In this document: piece by piece, positions 19,097 to 27,960 of the stretch | How positions within the stretch are numbered: the stretch's first letter is position 1 | How the letters are laid out: every line of letters starts with the position of its first letter | Virus record (IMG/VR): IMGVR_UViG_3300043411_000238 | Coordinates: 1-28,351 of that record | Direction: 5' to 3' (one strand) | DNA: 28,351 nucleotides | From: a virus | The notes under the pieces: generated by a model | Seen by the model: only the letters and a program-made list of their open reading frames with translations | Databases searched by the model: none | What the model was told of the DNA's origin: nothing | Position numbers and translations under genes: made by a program

Positions 19097-22000
19097 TTAC
19101 ACCCTCGTTGCCGGCAATCCGTCGATATTCCACTGATCTTCGATCTGGAACATGCGCTTGTTCGTTTCCTTGATCTGCGCAATATCGATCGCCTGCGCAT
19201 CGGTGCATTGTACCAGCCTTGCGAGTAAGGCGTTCGTTTCGTCGCGCGCCTCGCGCTGCATATCCACGAACGGACGCGGCGTAATTTCCTCGCCCTCATG
19301 AATCGGTGCGACCATGTCATACGGCACATACGACGTGCCGATGGCGAACCCTGGGAATCGAGGATCGCTGGTTATTGCCTCATACGACGGATCTCCGGGT
19401 TTGGCAAAAGCCGTTTCTTTCAGTGCTGCCGCTGCATTGGCGTATTGTGTAGCACTCATGCCTGCGACGATCAGTTTGTTTGCCTCCAGTTCTGCATTGA
19501 CGGTCGGTACATCTCCACCCCCACCGACCGTACTGACAGCCGCGCCGCCAAGCGGTTGAACGGTAGCAGGTGACGTCATGGCACGTTCGGCTGCGATTGC
19601 CACACCCAACGCCGCAATCGCAGCCGAAACGCTCAATATCCGCGTATCGATCCCGCGAAGCGCATCGAGTTGCGCCTGCGCCATTGCCAACTGTGCGTCC
19701 AGATCGGCAAGCTGTCGTTCGGCAAGTGCCAACGCCTTGTCCGCCGCTGTGAGCTGATCGCCACTGATAACACCAAGCGCCTCAAGCTGCGCAGCCAGGC
19801 GAAGACGATCTCGATCCTCCGCCACCCTGCTCGTATAGAGTTTCGCGTCGAGTCCAGCAGTCGATGCGGAGATGGCCGTCTTCAGATCGTTGGCATCCGG
19901 AAGATACCCGCTCGACTTGGCATTCTCAAGCGCGTTCGATATGAATTGCATACCGGCGACACCGGACTGCACCACCGAACTTGTAACCGAACCGCGAAGC
20001 GATTTGACACCTTCCGATATGGCATCCATCACCGATTTGATCGCTGATACATGCTCACGCGCAGTATCAACCGCCGATTGGGCTATTTTTCGCTGCGCAT
20101 CAATCGCACGGCGAACGGCGTCCATCGCCGAATCGGTTGCCGATCTGGCTGCTGCGAGATTTCGTTCAGCAGCTTCGCGTGCAGCCTGCGCAGCTTCGGC
20201 TGCATCTTGCGCCGCCCATATCGCCGATTGCATACCACGCAACGACTCGTCCATTGCGGCGAGTTCATCCTTGCGACGTTCAGCCAACGCACCTGCGCGA
20301 TTCCCCTGTGCTTCCATCAGCGCGATTTCAAGCTGCCGACGCTGTGCTGCAAGCTGAAGCGCGGCAGAGTTATCAGCAGCGGCAGAATTGTCAGCAGCGG
20401 CAGAATTGTCAGCAGCGGCATCGGTTGCGACGGATGAGGTTTCGGCCTGTGCAACCTGCGCAGCGGCAAGTGCCGACGCTGCATTCGCGAGATCAATCAA
20501 TGCGACGCGGCGTTCATCCGCAGCGCCAACATTCGCAACATCAAGTTCGTCCCAATACGCTTTGACCGCAACAGCGATGCCGCCCTTCTCGTCAATATAT
20601 TTCTTCGCAGCATCCAATCCGACACCCGCCTTATTGGCGACAGATGCAAGTGCGGCGTCGTATGCGGATTGCGCTTGGCTGATGTTGAATTGCGACGCAC
20701 CTGCCTTATTGCCGGTCGAGTCTAGCAGACCCGCATATGCACTCGCCGCCGCACTACTAACCAATGCAGCAGCTTGCTTTGCACCAAGCTCTCGAATCTT
20801 TGCCAGATCAGACTCTGTTGCAGCGAGTGCTCGCGCTTTGTCGATCGACGCCTGCATTGCCGATGTAATATCGTGCAGCGATTTTTCGAGCGGCGACATC
20901 GCCAGTTCGGCCAATGCAGTATCTACATCGCGCATCTGTTCTGCCAATGCTTTAGCGTTCTCCGCTGCCTCTTTCGCAGCCGGATGCAATTCGAGATACG
21001 CGCCAATCAACCCATTCAATCCGGCGATCTGTTTCTGGCCTTCAGCGGTCGTTGCGTCTATCCCATCCATGAGCATTTTGAAATCAGCAGTCGACGCAGG
21101 CACTGCAACACCGAGTTCGGCGAACGCTTTTTCGAGCAGTTTCGTTTTTTCCGCAGTCTTTTCTGCTTCATCCATCAATGAATACGCCGCAGCTTTCTGC
21201 ATTGCCTGTGCGGTGAGATACGCCGGCAGCGAGTTTTCCAATTCACCGAAATTCTTCATCAGCGCGTCAGCCGCAGCGGATAGCTTGGGATCGGAGATTT
21301 CCTTGATCAATACCATGAGCTCGTCGGTATGCAGCTTGCCGAGATACCCGGCTGCTGCGGCAGCATCGTCTTTCCCGAAGGTCGTGCTGCCGCTGGTCAG
21401 TTCTTTGCCACCGACGATGATTTTGCGATAGGCAAGCCCCTGCGATGTCCCCTTTGGATCGAGTTTGTATCCTTGATCGACCATGACATCAGTAAGTGTT
21501 TTTCCGAACGATGACGCCAGCGCATTGACTTGCGCATATGCAGATTCAGTCAATGCCTTATTGCCGAGCGAATCACCTCCGGACATAGTAAAACCCGCAG
21601 AATATCCATTAGAGCCAATCTGCCCGTATTCACCCTGCTGCGGGCCACCTTTTTTACCAAACAATCCGATTGCATTCGCAATAACAACGGCCGCAGCAAC
21701 ATACGGTACAACGGCAGCAAATGATGACGCAGTACCTGCAAGCGCAGCACTCGCGGATTCCATAACCGTTGCACCTGTTTCCAACATCGTCGTAAATGTC
21801 GGGATCACTGTTCCAAGATTACTGACCGCAGTACCAATAGACGGCAATGATGCCAATGACGATCCGATTGAGAATAAGTCACCTGCCCCACCACCAGTGA
21901 CGCTACCCGCAGCTTGCGCTGCACCCGCAGCCATACTACCTGCGCCGCTGATCCCGACGTTAATCAGAAACTTCTGAACCGTCATCTTGTACAACATTTC

Positions 22001-24523
22001 GAGCAGGTACGTTTTGATCGACGCGCCGATTTCCTTGAATGCGTTCTTGCCCTTGTTCGTGATGTTCATGAACGCATCGTGCGCAAGTGAATCAACCATC
22101 TTCCAGCGGTCTTTTTCGGCTTGTTCAATTCGCTTCTGTTCCGCGACTTCGGCCTGGGCGGACGCTGCCTTCTCGCGAACACCCTTCAGTTCGGTCAATA
22201 GATCGATTTTTTTCTGGATATGTGCGAGTTCGTCGGCATCGAGAATTCCGGATTCTTTCAATTTTTCCAGATGCGCAATTGATTCACCCGCACGCGCCGC
22301 TTTCAATTCTTCGATCTGTTCTTTCGTCTTGCCGATGATGGACAGTTCCCACTCAGCAGCTTCAATCTTTTTCTGTATAGCAACTTCCTCGCCCGCACGC
22401 GCCTCAATATTCGCATTTGCCAGTTTGACTCGCGCATCTTCGGCTTTAATCATCTCTTTGACGAGCTTCATTTCGTCTTCAAGTATGTCGTCCATGTGGT
22501 CTTGTTCGGCTTTACGTAACGCAGCAGCAGTCTTCGCTGCGGCTTTGACACGATCTTTGCCGTATTTTTCCTCGATGACGGCGAGTCCCGACTGAAACTG
22601 CTTTACCAATTTCATATGTAAATCAGTACCGATCATTTCCTGCGTAACTGCCGCTTGAAACTTTTCAGTGGCGTCGGCAATATCTTTCTCACGGAGTTGC
22701 GCCTTCGTCAGATTCATTCCCATGAATTCTTTGATGGCTTTCTGATTCGCTTGCTTCTGCGCAGTCGCAGCTTCTTCTGCGGCTTCTTCTGCGGCTTTGA
22801 CAGACGCCGTATGACCTGATATTTCGTTCGCCAGTGCTTGTTTCTGCGCAGTCGCCAGATCGTCGAGTGCCTTGATCTTTGCATCGAACGCGCCACGGTC
22901 TGCGGAATCACGACTTATCAGCGCACGCCAATTCTCAGCCATGAACGCGAGTTTCTGTGTAGTTGCTGCGACCGTGATACCAAACGCGCCAGCCGCCCAA
23001 TGAATTGCGTTGAACGCTTCCTTCAGCCATTCAAACGTACCTTTTGCACCCTTTACAACAGTTTCCCAATTCGCAATCGCAGTGGCTACCGCCGCAATCG
23101 CCGTTGCAAGCGCGATCAACGGATGCGCAACGATGAACGTGCTGATAGCAACACCGACCGCACGAACCGCAGCAGATACGGACGTACCCCATGTGATAGC
23201 CGATGCACCCGCAGCGGTTTGCGCGGCGGCAAGTTCCGCAGTTGCGACCGTCGCTGCTTTCGTATTTGCGGCTTGTGCGACACCAAGCGCCGCGAGGTCT
23301 TTCACAGCGGCGTTATGCGCAAGCGTTGCGCTAGTCAGCGCAGATTGCGTAACTATAAGTTCAGCCTCGATCTGCCGGATGATTGCGTAATGACCCGACA
23401 ATTGCGCAACCGATTTCGCATTGTTCAATTGTGCGAGTGTTAATTCATTTGCCGCAACCGCAGCCGCTTTCGTCACTACTGTTGCCGACAATACGGAAAC
23501 CGTCAATTCTCGATCGGCAATAATCGCAGCTTGCGTCGCGGCAACGTCAGCCATTTTCGATTCGGCACGCTTCAAGTTGAAATCCGCATCCATCTTCAGC
23601 GCCGCCGTATGCGCGACCAGCATCGTCGTTGATTCGATGATCGACGCCATGAACTTACCTGCCGCAATCGCTGCGGTGAGCAGCAACGCCTGGCCGACAA
23701 GTTTCAGATTCTCCGCGAGGAACATCACGCTATCGGTGATTGCCTTCGTCACACCCGATGTCTTACCCGCTTCACCGATGTATAGCGTGAATTCGTTTCG
23801 CAGCACTTGCAACGCGCCGGTAATCGTCATCGACTCCATTGCAAGTTTTCTAAACGCTTCGGCAGTCGCTTCACTGCCGAACGCTTTCACCATTTCTTCG
23901 GCGGTGATCTTTCCGGCAATCGACAACTCTCTCAACTGGCCGAGCGGAACACCCATACTATCCGCCAGCACCTTCATGACGTTCGGCATGGCTTCCATTA
24001 CAGCGCGGAATTCTTCACCACCGAGTCGCCCTGATCCCATCGCCTGCGAGAGTTGCAACGCGGCACTCGCCGCTTCAGCCGATGTCGCGCCGTATGCTTT
24101 CAGACCATACGTGACGGTCTCTGTCACGGTGGCGATCTGCTTCATCGAGACACCCGTGCCATCCATCGTCGATTTCAGACGGGTGTAGAGCATCGATGTC
24201 GCGCCGATGTCAGCCTGTGCTGTCGTGGCGATGCGGCGGATGTCGCCAAGCGCCTGGTTGTATTGTTCCTGCGATTTGGTATTGATGCGAACCTGTGCAT
24301 CCAGCTTGACGTATGCGTCCGTGGCGCGACGAAGCTGATCGGTCATGGCTGCGAGTCCGACACCCATGCCGAGGCCGCTCATCGCGTTTTTGGCACTGGC
24401 GATGTGGCGTTCCATTTGACCCGTGGCGTCGCCGACGACCTTGGTGGCGGCGTTCATGTCTTGCGACAGCTTCGCCATGTTCGCCATGAGCATGATTTCG
24501 AGTACGCCGACTTGCTGTGCCAT
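19097..24523 (-). CDS. Tail tape measure protein
   Basis: An 1808-residue protein. The N-terminus MAQQVGVLEIMLMANMAKLS, followed by SMLYTRLKSTMDGTGVSMKQ and GRLGGEEFRAVMEAMPNVMK and LRELSIAGKITAEEMVKAF, is the conserved tape-measure domain. Long Ala-rich coiled-coil stretches, hydrophobic segments around residues 430-490 and 850-960, and helical repeats follow. It sets tail length and passes through the envelope during DNA ejection. About 1800 residues predicts a tail near 270 nm by the usual 0.15 nm-per-residue rule. AAGGGG precedes ATG 24523. Huge Ala-rich ORFs on the opposite strand here are shadows. Confidence 0.95.
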   Translation of the reverse strand: MAQQVGVLEIMLMANMAKLSQDMNAATKVVGDATGQMERHIASAKNAMSGLGMGVGLAAMTDQLRRATDAYVKLDAQVRINTKSQEQYNQALGDIRRIATTAQADIGATSMLYTRLKSTMDGTGVSMKQIATVTETVTYGLKAYGATSAEAASAALQLSQAMGSGRLGGEEFRAVMEAMPNVMKVLADSMGVPLGQLRELSIAGKITAEEMVKAFGSEATAEAFRKLAMESMTITGALQVLRNEFTLYIGEAGKTSGVTKAITDSVMFLAENLKLVGQALLLTAAIAAGKFMASIIESTTMLVAHTAALKMDADFNLKRAESKMADVAATQAAIIADRELTVSVLSATVVTKAAAVAANELTLAQLNNAKSVAQLSGHYAIIRQIEAELIVTQSALTSATLAHNAAVKDLAALGVAQAANTKAATVATAELAAAQTAAGASAITWGTSVSAAVRAVGVAISTFIVAHPLIALATAIAAVATAIANWETVVKGAKGTFEWLKEAFNAIHWAAGAFGITVAATTQKLAFMAENWRALISRDSADRGAFDAKIKALDDLATAQKQALANEISGHTASVKAAEEAAEEAATAQKQANQKAIKEFMGMNLTKAQLREKDIADATEKFQAAVTQEMIGTDLHMKLVKQFQSGLAVIEEKYGKDRVKAAAKTAAALRKAEQDHMDDILEDEMKLVKEMIKAEDARVKLANANIEARAGEEVAIQKKIEAAEWELSIIGKTKEQIEELKAARAGESIAHLEKLKESGILDADELAHIQKKIDLLTELKGVREKAASAQAEVAEQKRIEQAEKDRWKMVDSLAHDAFMNITNKGKNAFKEIGASIKTYLLEMLYKMTVQKFLINVGISGAGSMAAGAAQAAGSVTGGGAGDLFSIGSSLASLPSIGTAVSNLGTVIPTFTTMLETGATVMESASAALAGTASSFAAVVPYVAAAVVIANAIGLFGKKGGPQQGEYGQIGSNGYSAGFTMSGGDSLGNKALTESAYAQVNALASSFGKTLTDVMVDQGYKLDPKGTSQGLAYRKIIVGGKELTSGSTTFGKDDAAAAAGYLGKLHTDELMVLIKEISDPKLSAAADALMKNFGELENSLPAYLTAQAMQKAAAYSLMDEAEKTAEKTKLLEKAFAELGVAVPASTADFKMLMDGIDATTAEGQKQIAGLNGLIGAYLELHPAAKEAAENAKALAEQMRDVDTALAELAMSPLEKSLHDITSAMQASIDKARALAATESDLAKIRELGAKQAAALVSSAAASAYAGLLDSTGNKAGASQFNISQAQSAYDAALASVANKAGVGLDAAKKYIDEKGGIAVAVKAYWDELDVANVGAADERRVALIDLANAASALAAAQVAQAETSSVATDAAADNSAAADNSAAADNSAALQLAAQRRQLEIALMEAQGNRAGALAERRKDELAAMDESLRGMQSAIWAAQDAAEAAQAAREAAERNLAAARSATDSAMDAVRRAIDAQRKIAQSAVDTAREHVSAIKSVMDAISEGVKSLRGSVTSSVVQSGVAGMQFISNALENAKSSGYLPDANDLKTAISASTAGLDAKLYTSRVAEDRDRLRLAAQLEALGVISGDQLTAADKALALAERQLADLDAQLAMAQAQLDALRGIDTRILSVSAAIAALGVAIAAERAMTSPATVQPLGGAAVSTVGGGGDVPTVNAELEANKLIVAGMSATQYANAAAALKETAFAKPGDPSYEAITSDPRFPGFAIGTSYVPYDMVAPIHEGEEITPRPFVDMQREARDETNALLARLVQCTDAQAIDIAQIKETNKRMFQIEDQWNIDGLPATRV
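20361..20420 (-). repeat. 18-bp tandem repeat in tape measure gene
   Basis: Three full 18-bp units plus six bases (GCGGCAGAATTGTCAGCA, first unit with two changes) encode repeated ADNSAA. The exact copy number could vary by slippage and would change tail length by six residues per unit. Confidence 0.85.
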
Positions 24524-24526
24524 ATT

Positions 24527-24985
24527 TCACCCCTTCGACATCATGTACGACTTCATAGCGTTGGAAATCTGACGAGACACTGCTTCACGATTCGATCGCA
24601 GTGCTTCTTCGGACTGCCACGGTGACGGATAGGTTGGATCAGTGGCGCGTGACGCCATGCCCAAATAATCCGCCGATAACCGACGCAGTATTCTGGATTC
24701 CCACGGGTGTAATTGTACCCCCGTAAGATGCTCCCACGCTAGTATTTCAGAACATGACAATGGCGCGTTCCCGGCAGTATTCCGGAGCGCAGGCCCGACA
24801 TCGTAGAAGTAGTCGAGCAGGTACGTTAAGCAGGGTTCTACCCAGGGGAATTCAAGCACAAGCCCGTCGGCGACTGATCGCTCGTAACGGGATTCTTTTG
24901 CTTTATCCGGTACAGCCGATAACCACGCTCTGTACCGGACGGCAACGCTCAGTCCTGCATAGCACCCTTCGTAAAATTCGACCAG
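24527..24985 (-). CDS. Tail assembly chaperone, C-terminal (T-like) part, probably made by -1 frameshift
   Basis: This frame is open from just after a TGA (24988-24986) to 24527, 153 codons. The only independent start is GTG 24859, but clearly protein-like sequence lies upstream of it (ESRYERSVADGLVLEFPWVE), so the N-terminal part would be lost. It is the -1 frame relative to the gene ending at 24949, and their overlap (24949-24985) contains GAATTTT (24979-24973) and GAAGGGT (24970-24964) as imperfect slippery sites. Lambda G/GT-type chaperones use exactly this arrangement ahead of the tape measure gene. Later motifs: YLLDYFYDVGPALRN, EILAWEHLTGVQLHPWE. The slip site itself is unproven. Confidence 0.65.
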   Translation of the reverse strand: MVEFYEGCYAGLSVAVRYRAWLSAVPDKAKESRYERSVADGLVLEFPWVEPCLTYLLDYFYDVGPALRNTAGNAPLSCSEILAWEHLTGVQLHPWESRILRRLSADYLGMASRATDPTYPSPWQSEEALRSNREAVSRQISNAMKSYMMSKG

Positions 24986-25350
24986 TCACCGAGATGCTTG
25001 GCGACTTGATCCGAAATAAATCCGATGGTGGTGTCGGAATACACGCCGATCGCCAGATCACGTCCGACCAGACCCTTGTATTCGAGGCGCTTGAATTCGA
25101 CGGTGCAGTCGGCGAGGAATTCGGCAGATTCGGCGGCTTTCTGCTCCGCAGTCTGTGCCGTGACGCCCTTGCGCTTCATCTTATCGACGAGGCGATTCTG
25201 CTGCGCGGCGCTGGCCTTGGCGAACTGTTTCGACCCTGGACTATGTAGCGTGACCGTTACAGCCTCGCCGTCTTCGTACAACAATTCATCGTTCGCGTCG
25301 CGCAGATGCAATACGCCGCTCAATGCTACAGCCTTGGATGTAATATCCAT
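24949..25350 (-). CDS. Tail assembly chaperone, N-terminal (G-like) protein
   Basis: A 133-residue protein from ATG 25350 (MDITSKAVALSGVLHLRDAN), with AAAGGAA before the start. Charged helix-rich sequence (KQFAKASAAQQNRLVDKMKR, AAESAEFLADCTVEFKRLE) and a C-terminal DWSNFTKGAMQD. Position between the tail tube and tape measure genes and an overlapping T-like frame identify it as the G-type chaperone that coats the tape measure protein before tail tube polymerisation. It is not part of the finished virion. Confidence 0.8.
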   Translation of the reverse strand: MDITSKAVALSGVLHLRDANDELLYEDGEAVTVTLHSPGSKQFAKASAAQQNRLVDKMKRKGVTAQTAEQKAAESAEFLADCTVEFKRLEYKGLVGRDLAIGVYSDTTIGFISDQVAKHLGDWSNFTKGAMQD

Positions 25351-25372
25351 GATAGTTCCTTTCGTGAGAGTC

Positions 25373-25427
25373 AAAAAAATTGCCTGTACCCGACACCGCT
25401 CTCCCACGAAAGAGAGACAGTGCCGGG
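25373..25427 (-). terminator. Possible intrinsic terminator/attenuator
   Basis: On the minus strand CCCGGCACTGTCTCTC (25427-25412) can pair with GAGAGCGGTGTCGGG (25403-25389) around an 8-9-base loop with a small internal mismatch; seven T (25379-25373) follow nine bases later. The gap is longer than in a classical terminator. It lies between the structural gene at 25447 and the chaperone gene and could lower expression of the latter. Confidence 0.45.
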
Positions 25428-25446
25428 CCAGTGCGGGGTTAGGCGT

Positions 25447-25956
25447 TTATACGACGCCGACAATTGCGATGGTGTAGGTCACAGACGTACCCGCACCACC
25501 ATTCGTTACGGTCAGCATGTCGGCAGTGGTGGCCGTTACAGCGTAACCATTTACATCAGGTGCAACGATGATGAACGTGCCACCCGGCTTGACAACAACC
25601 TTATCGGTCGTGGCACCGAACATCGGAGCAAATGCGGCAGTCGCGTGACCACCGACGACCACATCGTTCGTATTCGCCGCAGCAGCGGTGATGACGATCG
25701 CCTTGATCTTGGCGAAGGTCAGCGTTGCGCCGAATGCGTCCAGCAACACGCCGGCCAGATCAAGATTTTCAGCGGTCGATGCAGTCAGCGTGCGGGTGTC
25801 GGTGAACAATTCGTTCGCCTGGTTGGCACCCGTGCCGTTCGTGAAACCGTTGGTGATACCGAGATTGGCGGGATATTCTGCGGAGCCGACATCGAGACCC
25901 TTTTCCAATACGGCGGAAAGAGACATTGCCAGTGTTGCGATCAGAGTTGTTGCCAT
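25447..25956 (-). CDS. Phage virion protein, unknown (tail region)
   Basis: A 169-residue protein from ATG 25956 with AAAGGAA upstream. It starts MATTLIATLAMSLSAVLEKG and contains TRTLTASTAENLDLAGVLLD, AFGATLTFAKIKAIVITAAA and VVVKPGGTFIIVAPDVNGYA, a beta-rich pattern. I recall such a protein beside the tail tube gene in several siphophages, without an assigned role. It could be a tail or capsid decoration protein. A stable UUCG-type hairpin lies just upstream. Confidence 0.7.
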   Translation of the reverse strand: MATTLIATLAMSLSAVLEKGLDVGSAEYPANLGITNGFTNGTGANQANELFTDTRTLTASTAENLDLAGVLLDAFGATLTFAKIKAIVITAAAANTNDVVVGGHATAAFAPMFGATTDKVVVKPGGTFIIVAPDVNGYAVTATTADMLTVTNGGAGTSVTYTIAIVGVV

Positions 25957-25997
25957 GATTGCGTTCCTTTATAAACGATGGACGTGAACGTGCGAAA

Positions 25998-26011
25998 CCC
26001 GCCGAAGCGGG
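25998..26011 (-). terminator. UUCG-loop hairpin between structural genes
   Basis: On the minus strand CCCGC-TTCG-GCGGG, followed by TTTCG. A stem of five GC pairs with the very stable UUCG tetraloop, 13 bases after the tail-tube stop. The T-run is short, so it may protect mRNA 3' ends or act as a weak terminator. Confidence 0.5.
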
Positions 26012-26023
26012 GATCGGAACAGA

Positions 26024-26482
26024 TTACGCGAGGACTTCGACGATGCCGACGCCAGTATTCGACGTGGTAATTTCCAGATTGATCGTTGCGCTGGTGATCG
26101 AATTCACGTCGTTGACGCCGACCTTGAAGTTCATCACAAGCGCCTGGAAGTAATACACGTCGCCGTTGGCGGTCGTCAGCTTCAGTGCGTAGGGTGAGTC
26201 GGAGAGCGATGCGGCCTTGGCGATGATTTGACCGCCATCGTCAGTATCCAGACCGAGTTGTAGACTCATTGCGCCTTCATTGAAGGAACCCTTGAGCTTC
26301 TGCGTACCGCGAGTGGCAATCGGATTGTGCGTGACCAGTTGGAAGTCACGACCGAGTTCACCCATGTTGGTGACTTCGCCGATGGTGGTAAATGAGAGAG
26401 CCGCATAGCCAGCGCCGTCGAACGTCACGGGTACACCAGCGGAAATTTTGAGAGTCGATGATGCCGACGTGCGAACGGTCAT
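26024..26482 (-). CDS. Major tail tube protein
   Basis: A 152-residue protein from ATG 26482 with AAAGGAACTATC upstream. Beta-rich with motifs of lambda gpV/phage tail-tube families: AALSFTTIGEVTNMGELGRD, QKLKGSFNEGAMSLQLGLDT and a C-terminal ATINLEITTSNTGVGIVEVL. It forms stacked hexamers around the tape measure protein in the tail. Its own leader with twin hairpins and a promoter-like sequence suggests high expression, as expected of the most abundant tail protein. Confidence 0.85.
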   Translation of the reverse strand: MTVRTSASSTLKISAGVPVTFDGAGYAALSFTTIGEVTNMGELGRDFQLVTHNPIATRGTQKLKGSFNEGAMSLQLGLDTDDGGQIIAKAASLSDSPYALKLTTANGDVYYFQALVMNFKVGVNDVNSITSATINLEITTSNTGVGIVEVLA

Positions 26483-26493
26483 GATAGTTCCTT

Positions 26494-26578
26494 TCAGCGC
26501 CTCACGGCGTTAGAGAGATTATGGAATCCGTATCGGCGCTTCACAGCGTTAGATACGTTACCGCATATGGTACTGCAA
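26494..26578 (-). promoter_or_regulatory. Tail-tube leader: promoter-like boxes and twin GNRA hairpins
   Basis: On the minus strand TTGCAG (26578-26573), 17 bases, TATCTA (26555-26550) is a moderate sigma70-type match. Two 21-bp repeats (26533-26553 and 26494-26514) each form a 4-bp hairpin with a GTGA loop. Their three differences include a matched C-G to T-A pair change that keeps the stem. No other copy is in the window. Confidence 0.5.
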
Positions 26579-26596
26579 TTGCGTAAAGCATTCAAC

Positions 26597-26980
26597 CTAC
26601 CGTAAAAACTTAACCATGAAATCGACGGACTGTTCGTGCAGTTGTGTTTCCTGATCGTACATATCCGGCCCATCGCAATCCGGGATGATCGCTTCACATT
26701 CAAACGTCCCGACGAACCGATGCGACAACGGCAATGCGGCTCGACACGCAGCGATGATCGACTTCGCTTGGGCATACTTCGCGGCGTAGATCGTCACCTG
26801 AATCCGCTCAGTCACGAATACTCGATCCTTCATCGATAGCGTGTTGCGCGGATCACCGCTGACTTGCGTGATGCAGATCGCTGGCTTGATATTCAATGGC
26901 ACGAAACCTGCATAGATATTCGCTGCCGGCACCGGAGCGGCAGCAGCGAGTAACGTATGGATGATGGCGACGCCGGACAT
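26597..26980 (-). CDS. Tail terminator/completion protein (DUF3168-like)
   Basis: A 127-residue protein from ATG 26980, which overlaps the previous stop (TAATG). The pattern MSGVAIIHTLLAAAAPVPAA, a middle RIQVTIYAAKYAQAKSIIAA and a C-terminal HEQSVDFMVKFL match the DUF3168/gpU-type tail completion family, which caps the growing tail tube and joins it to the head. Position between an HK97-gp10-like protein and the tail tube gene agrees. Medium-high confidence on family. Confidence 0.8.
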   Translation of the reverse strand: MSGVAIIHTLLAAAAPVPAANIYAGFVPLNIKPAICITQVSGDPRNTLSMKDRVFVTERIQVTIYAAKYAQAKSIIAACRAALPLSHRFVGTFECEAIIPDCDGPDMYDQETQLHEQSVDFMVKFLR

Positions 26981-27249
26981 TAGTTTTTCCAGCGTGGCGT
27001 GCGCACGAATGCGCGAGGTACGGCGTCCTCCGGCGTTTCGATCACGTCCTGATCCGTGAGCATCGTTGTCTCATAGACTGGCGCGGGTACGATCTGCGCA
27101 ACCGGCACGGGATCGGCGTATTCGGCAAGACCCGACTCGACGAAACGGAGCGCGTTGTCTTCCGACATTTCGTATTCGACGCCGACTATGAACGGCCCTG
27201 GCAATCCGTTGATCTTGGTATTAACGCTGCAAAGCATTTTAATCTTCAT
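26980..27249 (-). CDS. Phage head-tail region protein, unknown
   Basis: An 89-residue protein from ATG 27249 (MKIKMLCSVNTKINGLPGPF), with AAGGGG six bases upstream. N-terminal beta region (FIVGVEYEMSEDNALRFVES) is typical of small proteins such as those with 'G...GE.Y.....A..LI..G.A', common in phage head-tail modules. A Pro/Val-rich tail follows (PVPVAQIVPAPVYE). It overlaps the gp10-like gene. Exact role unknown. Confidence 0.65.
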   Translation of the reverse strand: MKIKMLCSVNTKINGLPGPFIVGVEYEMSEDNALRFVESGLAEYADPVPVAQIVPAPVYETTMLTDQDVIETPEDAVPRAFVRTPRWKN

Positions 27250-27784
27250 TTTCTACCCCTTCGATTGAGACTGGTGTGTCGAGTCCGTGTTTCGTTTCGA
27301 GTATGGATTTTATCTTATTTCCGACGGCAACCGTGGCAGTCTGCGCGGTCGAATCCGCAGCCGGACGCATGAACGGGCGTGGGCGCGATCCGGGATGATT
27401 CACTGGCGCGTACACCCATCGACCGTTAATCCATAACATCCGTCCGACTTTCCCGATCTTGTGCGGACGCGTGCCGAACTCGACCATGTGCGCGTAATAC
27501 GCATCTTTCTTTCCGCCAGCACGAACATACGCGACAACCTTGCCGTCACGGCGCACCCGCGAACCGACGCGCACGCTGTCACGTAACGATCCGGTATGTG
27601 CGCCGTACAGACGGGCGTTCTCCGTATTCGGCGGCGCGACGGGTACGTTTTGCAGCACCGATTCCTTGATGACGTTCGCACCCTGGCGCAACGCTGCACG
27701 CATGACGTTGTTGCGCAGTTTCGGTTCGAGCGTTTTCAGGAATTCACCAAGTTCCTTCAACCCTTTGACGTGGACTTCAGTCAC
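27239..27784 (-). CDS. HK97 gp10-like head-tail connector/tail completion protein
   Basis: A 181-residue protein. GTG 27784 is chosen because it overlaps the previous stop as GTGA after GAGGA; a longer TTG frame lacks these signals. Family features: VHVKGLKELGEFLKTLEPKL at the start, MRAALRQGANVIKESVLQNV, GSLRDSVRV, YYAHMVEFGTRPHKI (the 'YA..VEFGT' core) and PRPFMRPAADS. HK97-gp10-type proteins act between the head connector and tail tube. Confidence 0.88.
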   Translation of the reverse strand: MTEVHVKGLKELGEFLKTLEPKLRNNVMRAALRQGANVIKESVLQNVPVAPPNTENARLYGAHTGSLRDSVRVGSRVRRDGKVVAYVRAGGKKDAYYAHMVEFGTRPHKIGKVGRMLWINGRWVYAPVNHPGSRPRPFMRPAADSTAQTATVAVGNKIKSILETKHGLDTPVSIEGVENED

Positions 27785-27960
27785 GCTGATTCCTCGGATG
27801 TGGGTTTGACACTTGGGTAATACTGACAATCGACGCGGATCGCCTCGTCCAGATTAAGATGAAGTGACAGTCCGATGATGTTATCCGGAAGTTCGAGTCG
27901 TTTTTTGATGAATTCGAGTATTTCCCTCGCCACGGTGTCATTCGGCATTATCATACTCAC
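27781..27960 (-). CDS. Small acidic phage protein
   Basis: A 59-residue ORF from GTG 27960, or from ATG 27954 (MIMPNDTVAREILEFIKKRL). GGAGGAATCAGC precedes the start; both ends overlap neighbours as GTGA. It contains GLSLHLNLDEAIRVDCQYYP, one strand with a helix before it. The last residues, EESA, are the same as in the preceding protein because the two junctions share the same 15 bases. Function unknown; context suggests head-tail assembly. Confidence 0.6.
   Translation of the reverse strand: MSMIMPNDTVAREILEFIKKRLELPDNIIGLSLHLNLDEAIRVDCQYYPSVKPTSEESA

Noticed and set aside
20388-21431. 347-codon plus-strand ORF opposite the tape measure gene, and others such as 23421-24188
   Set aside because: Ala/Ser-rich translations are the expected antisense of the Ala-rich tape measure codons; no ribosome-binding site or domain seen.
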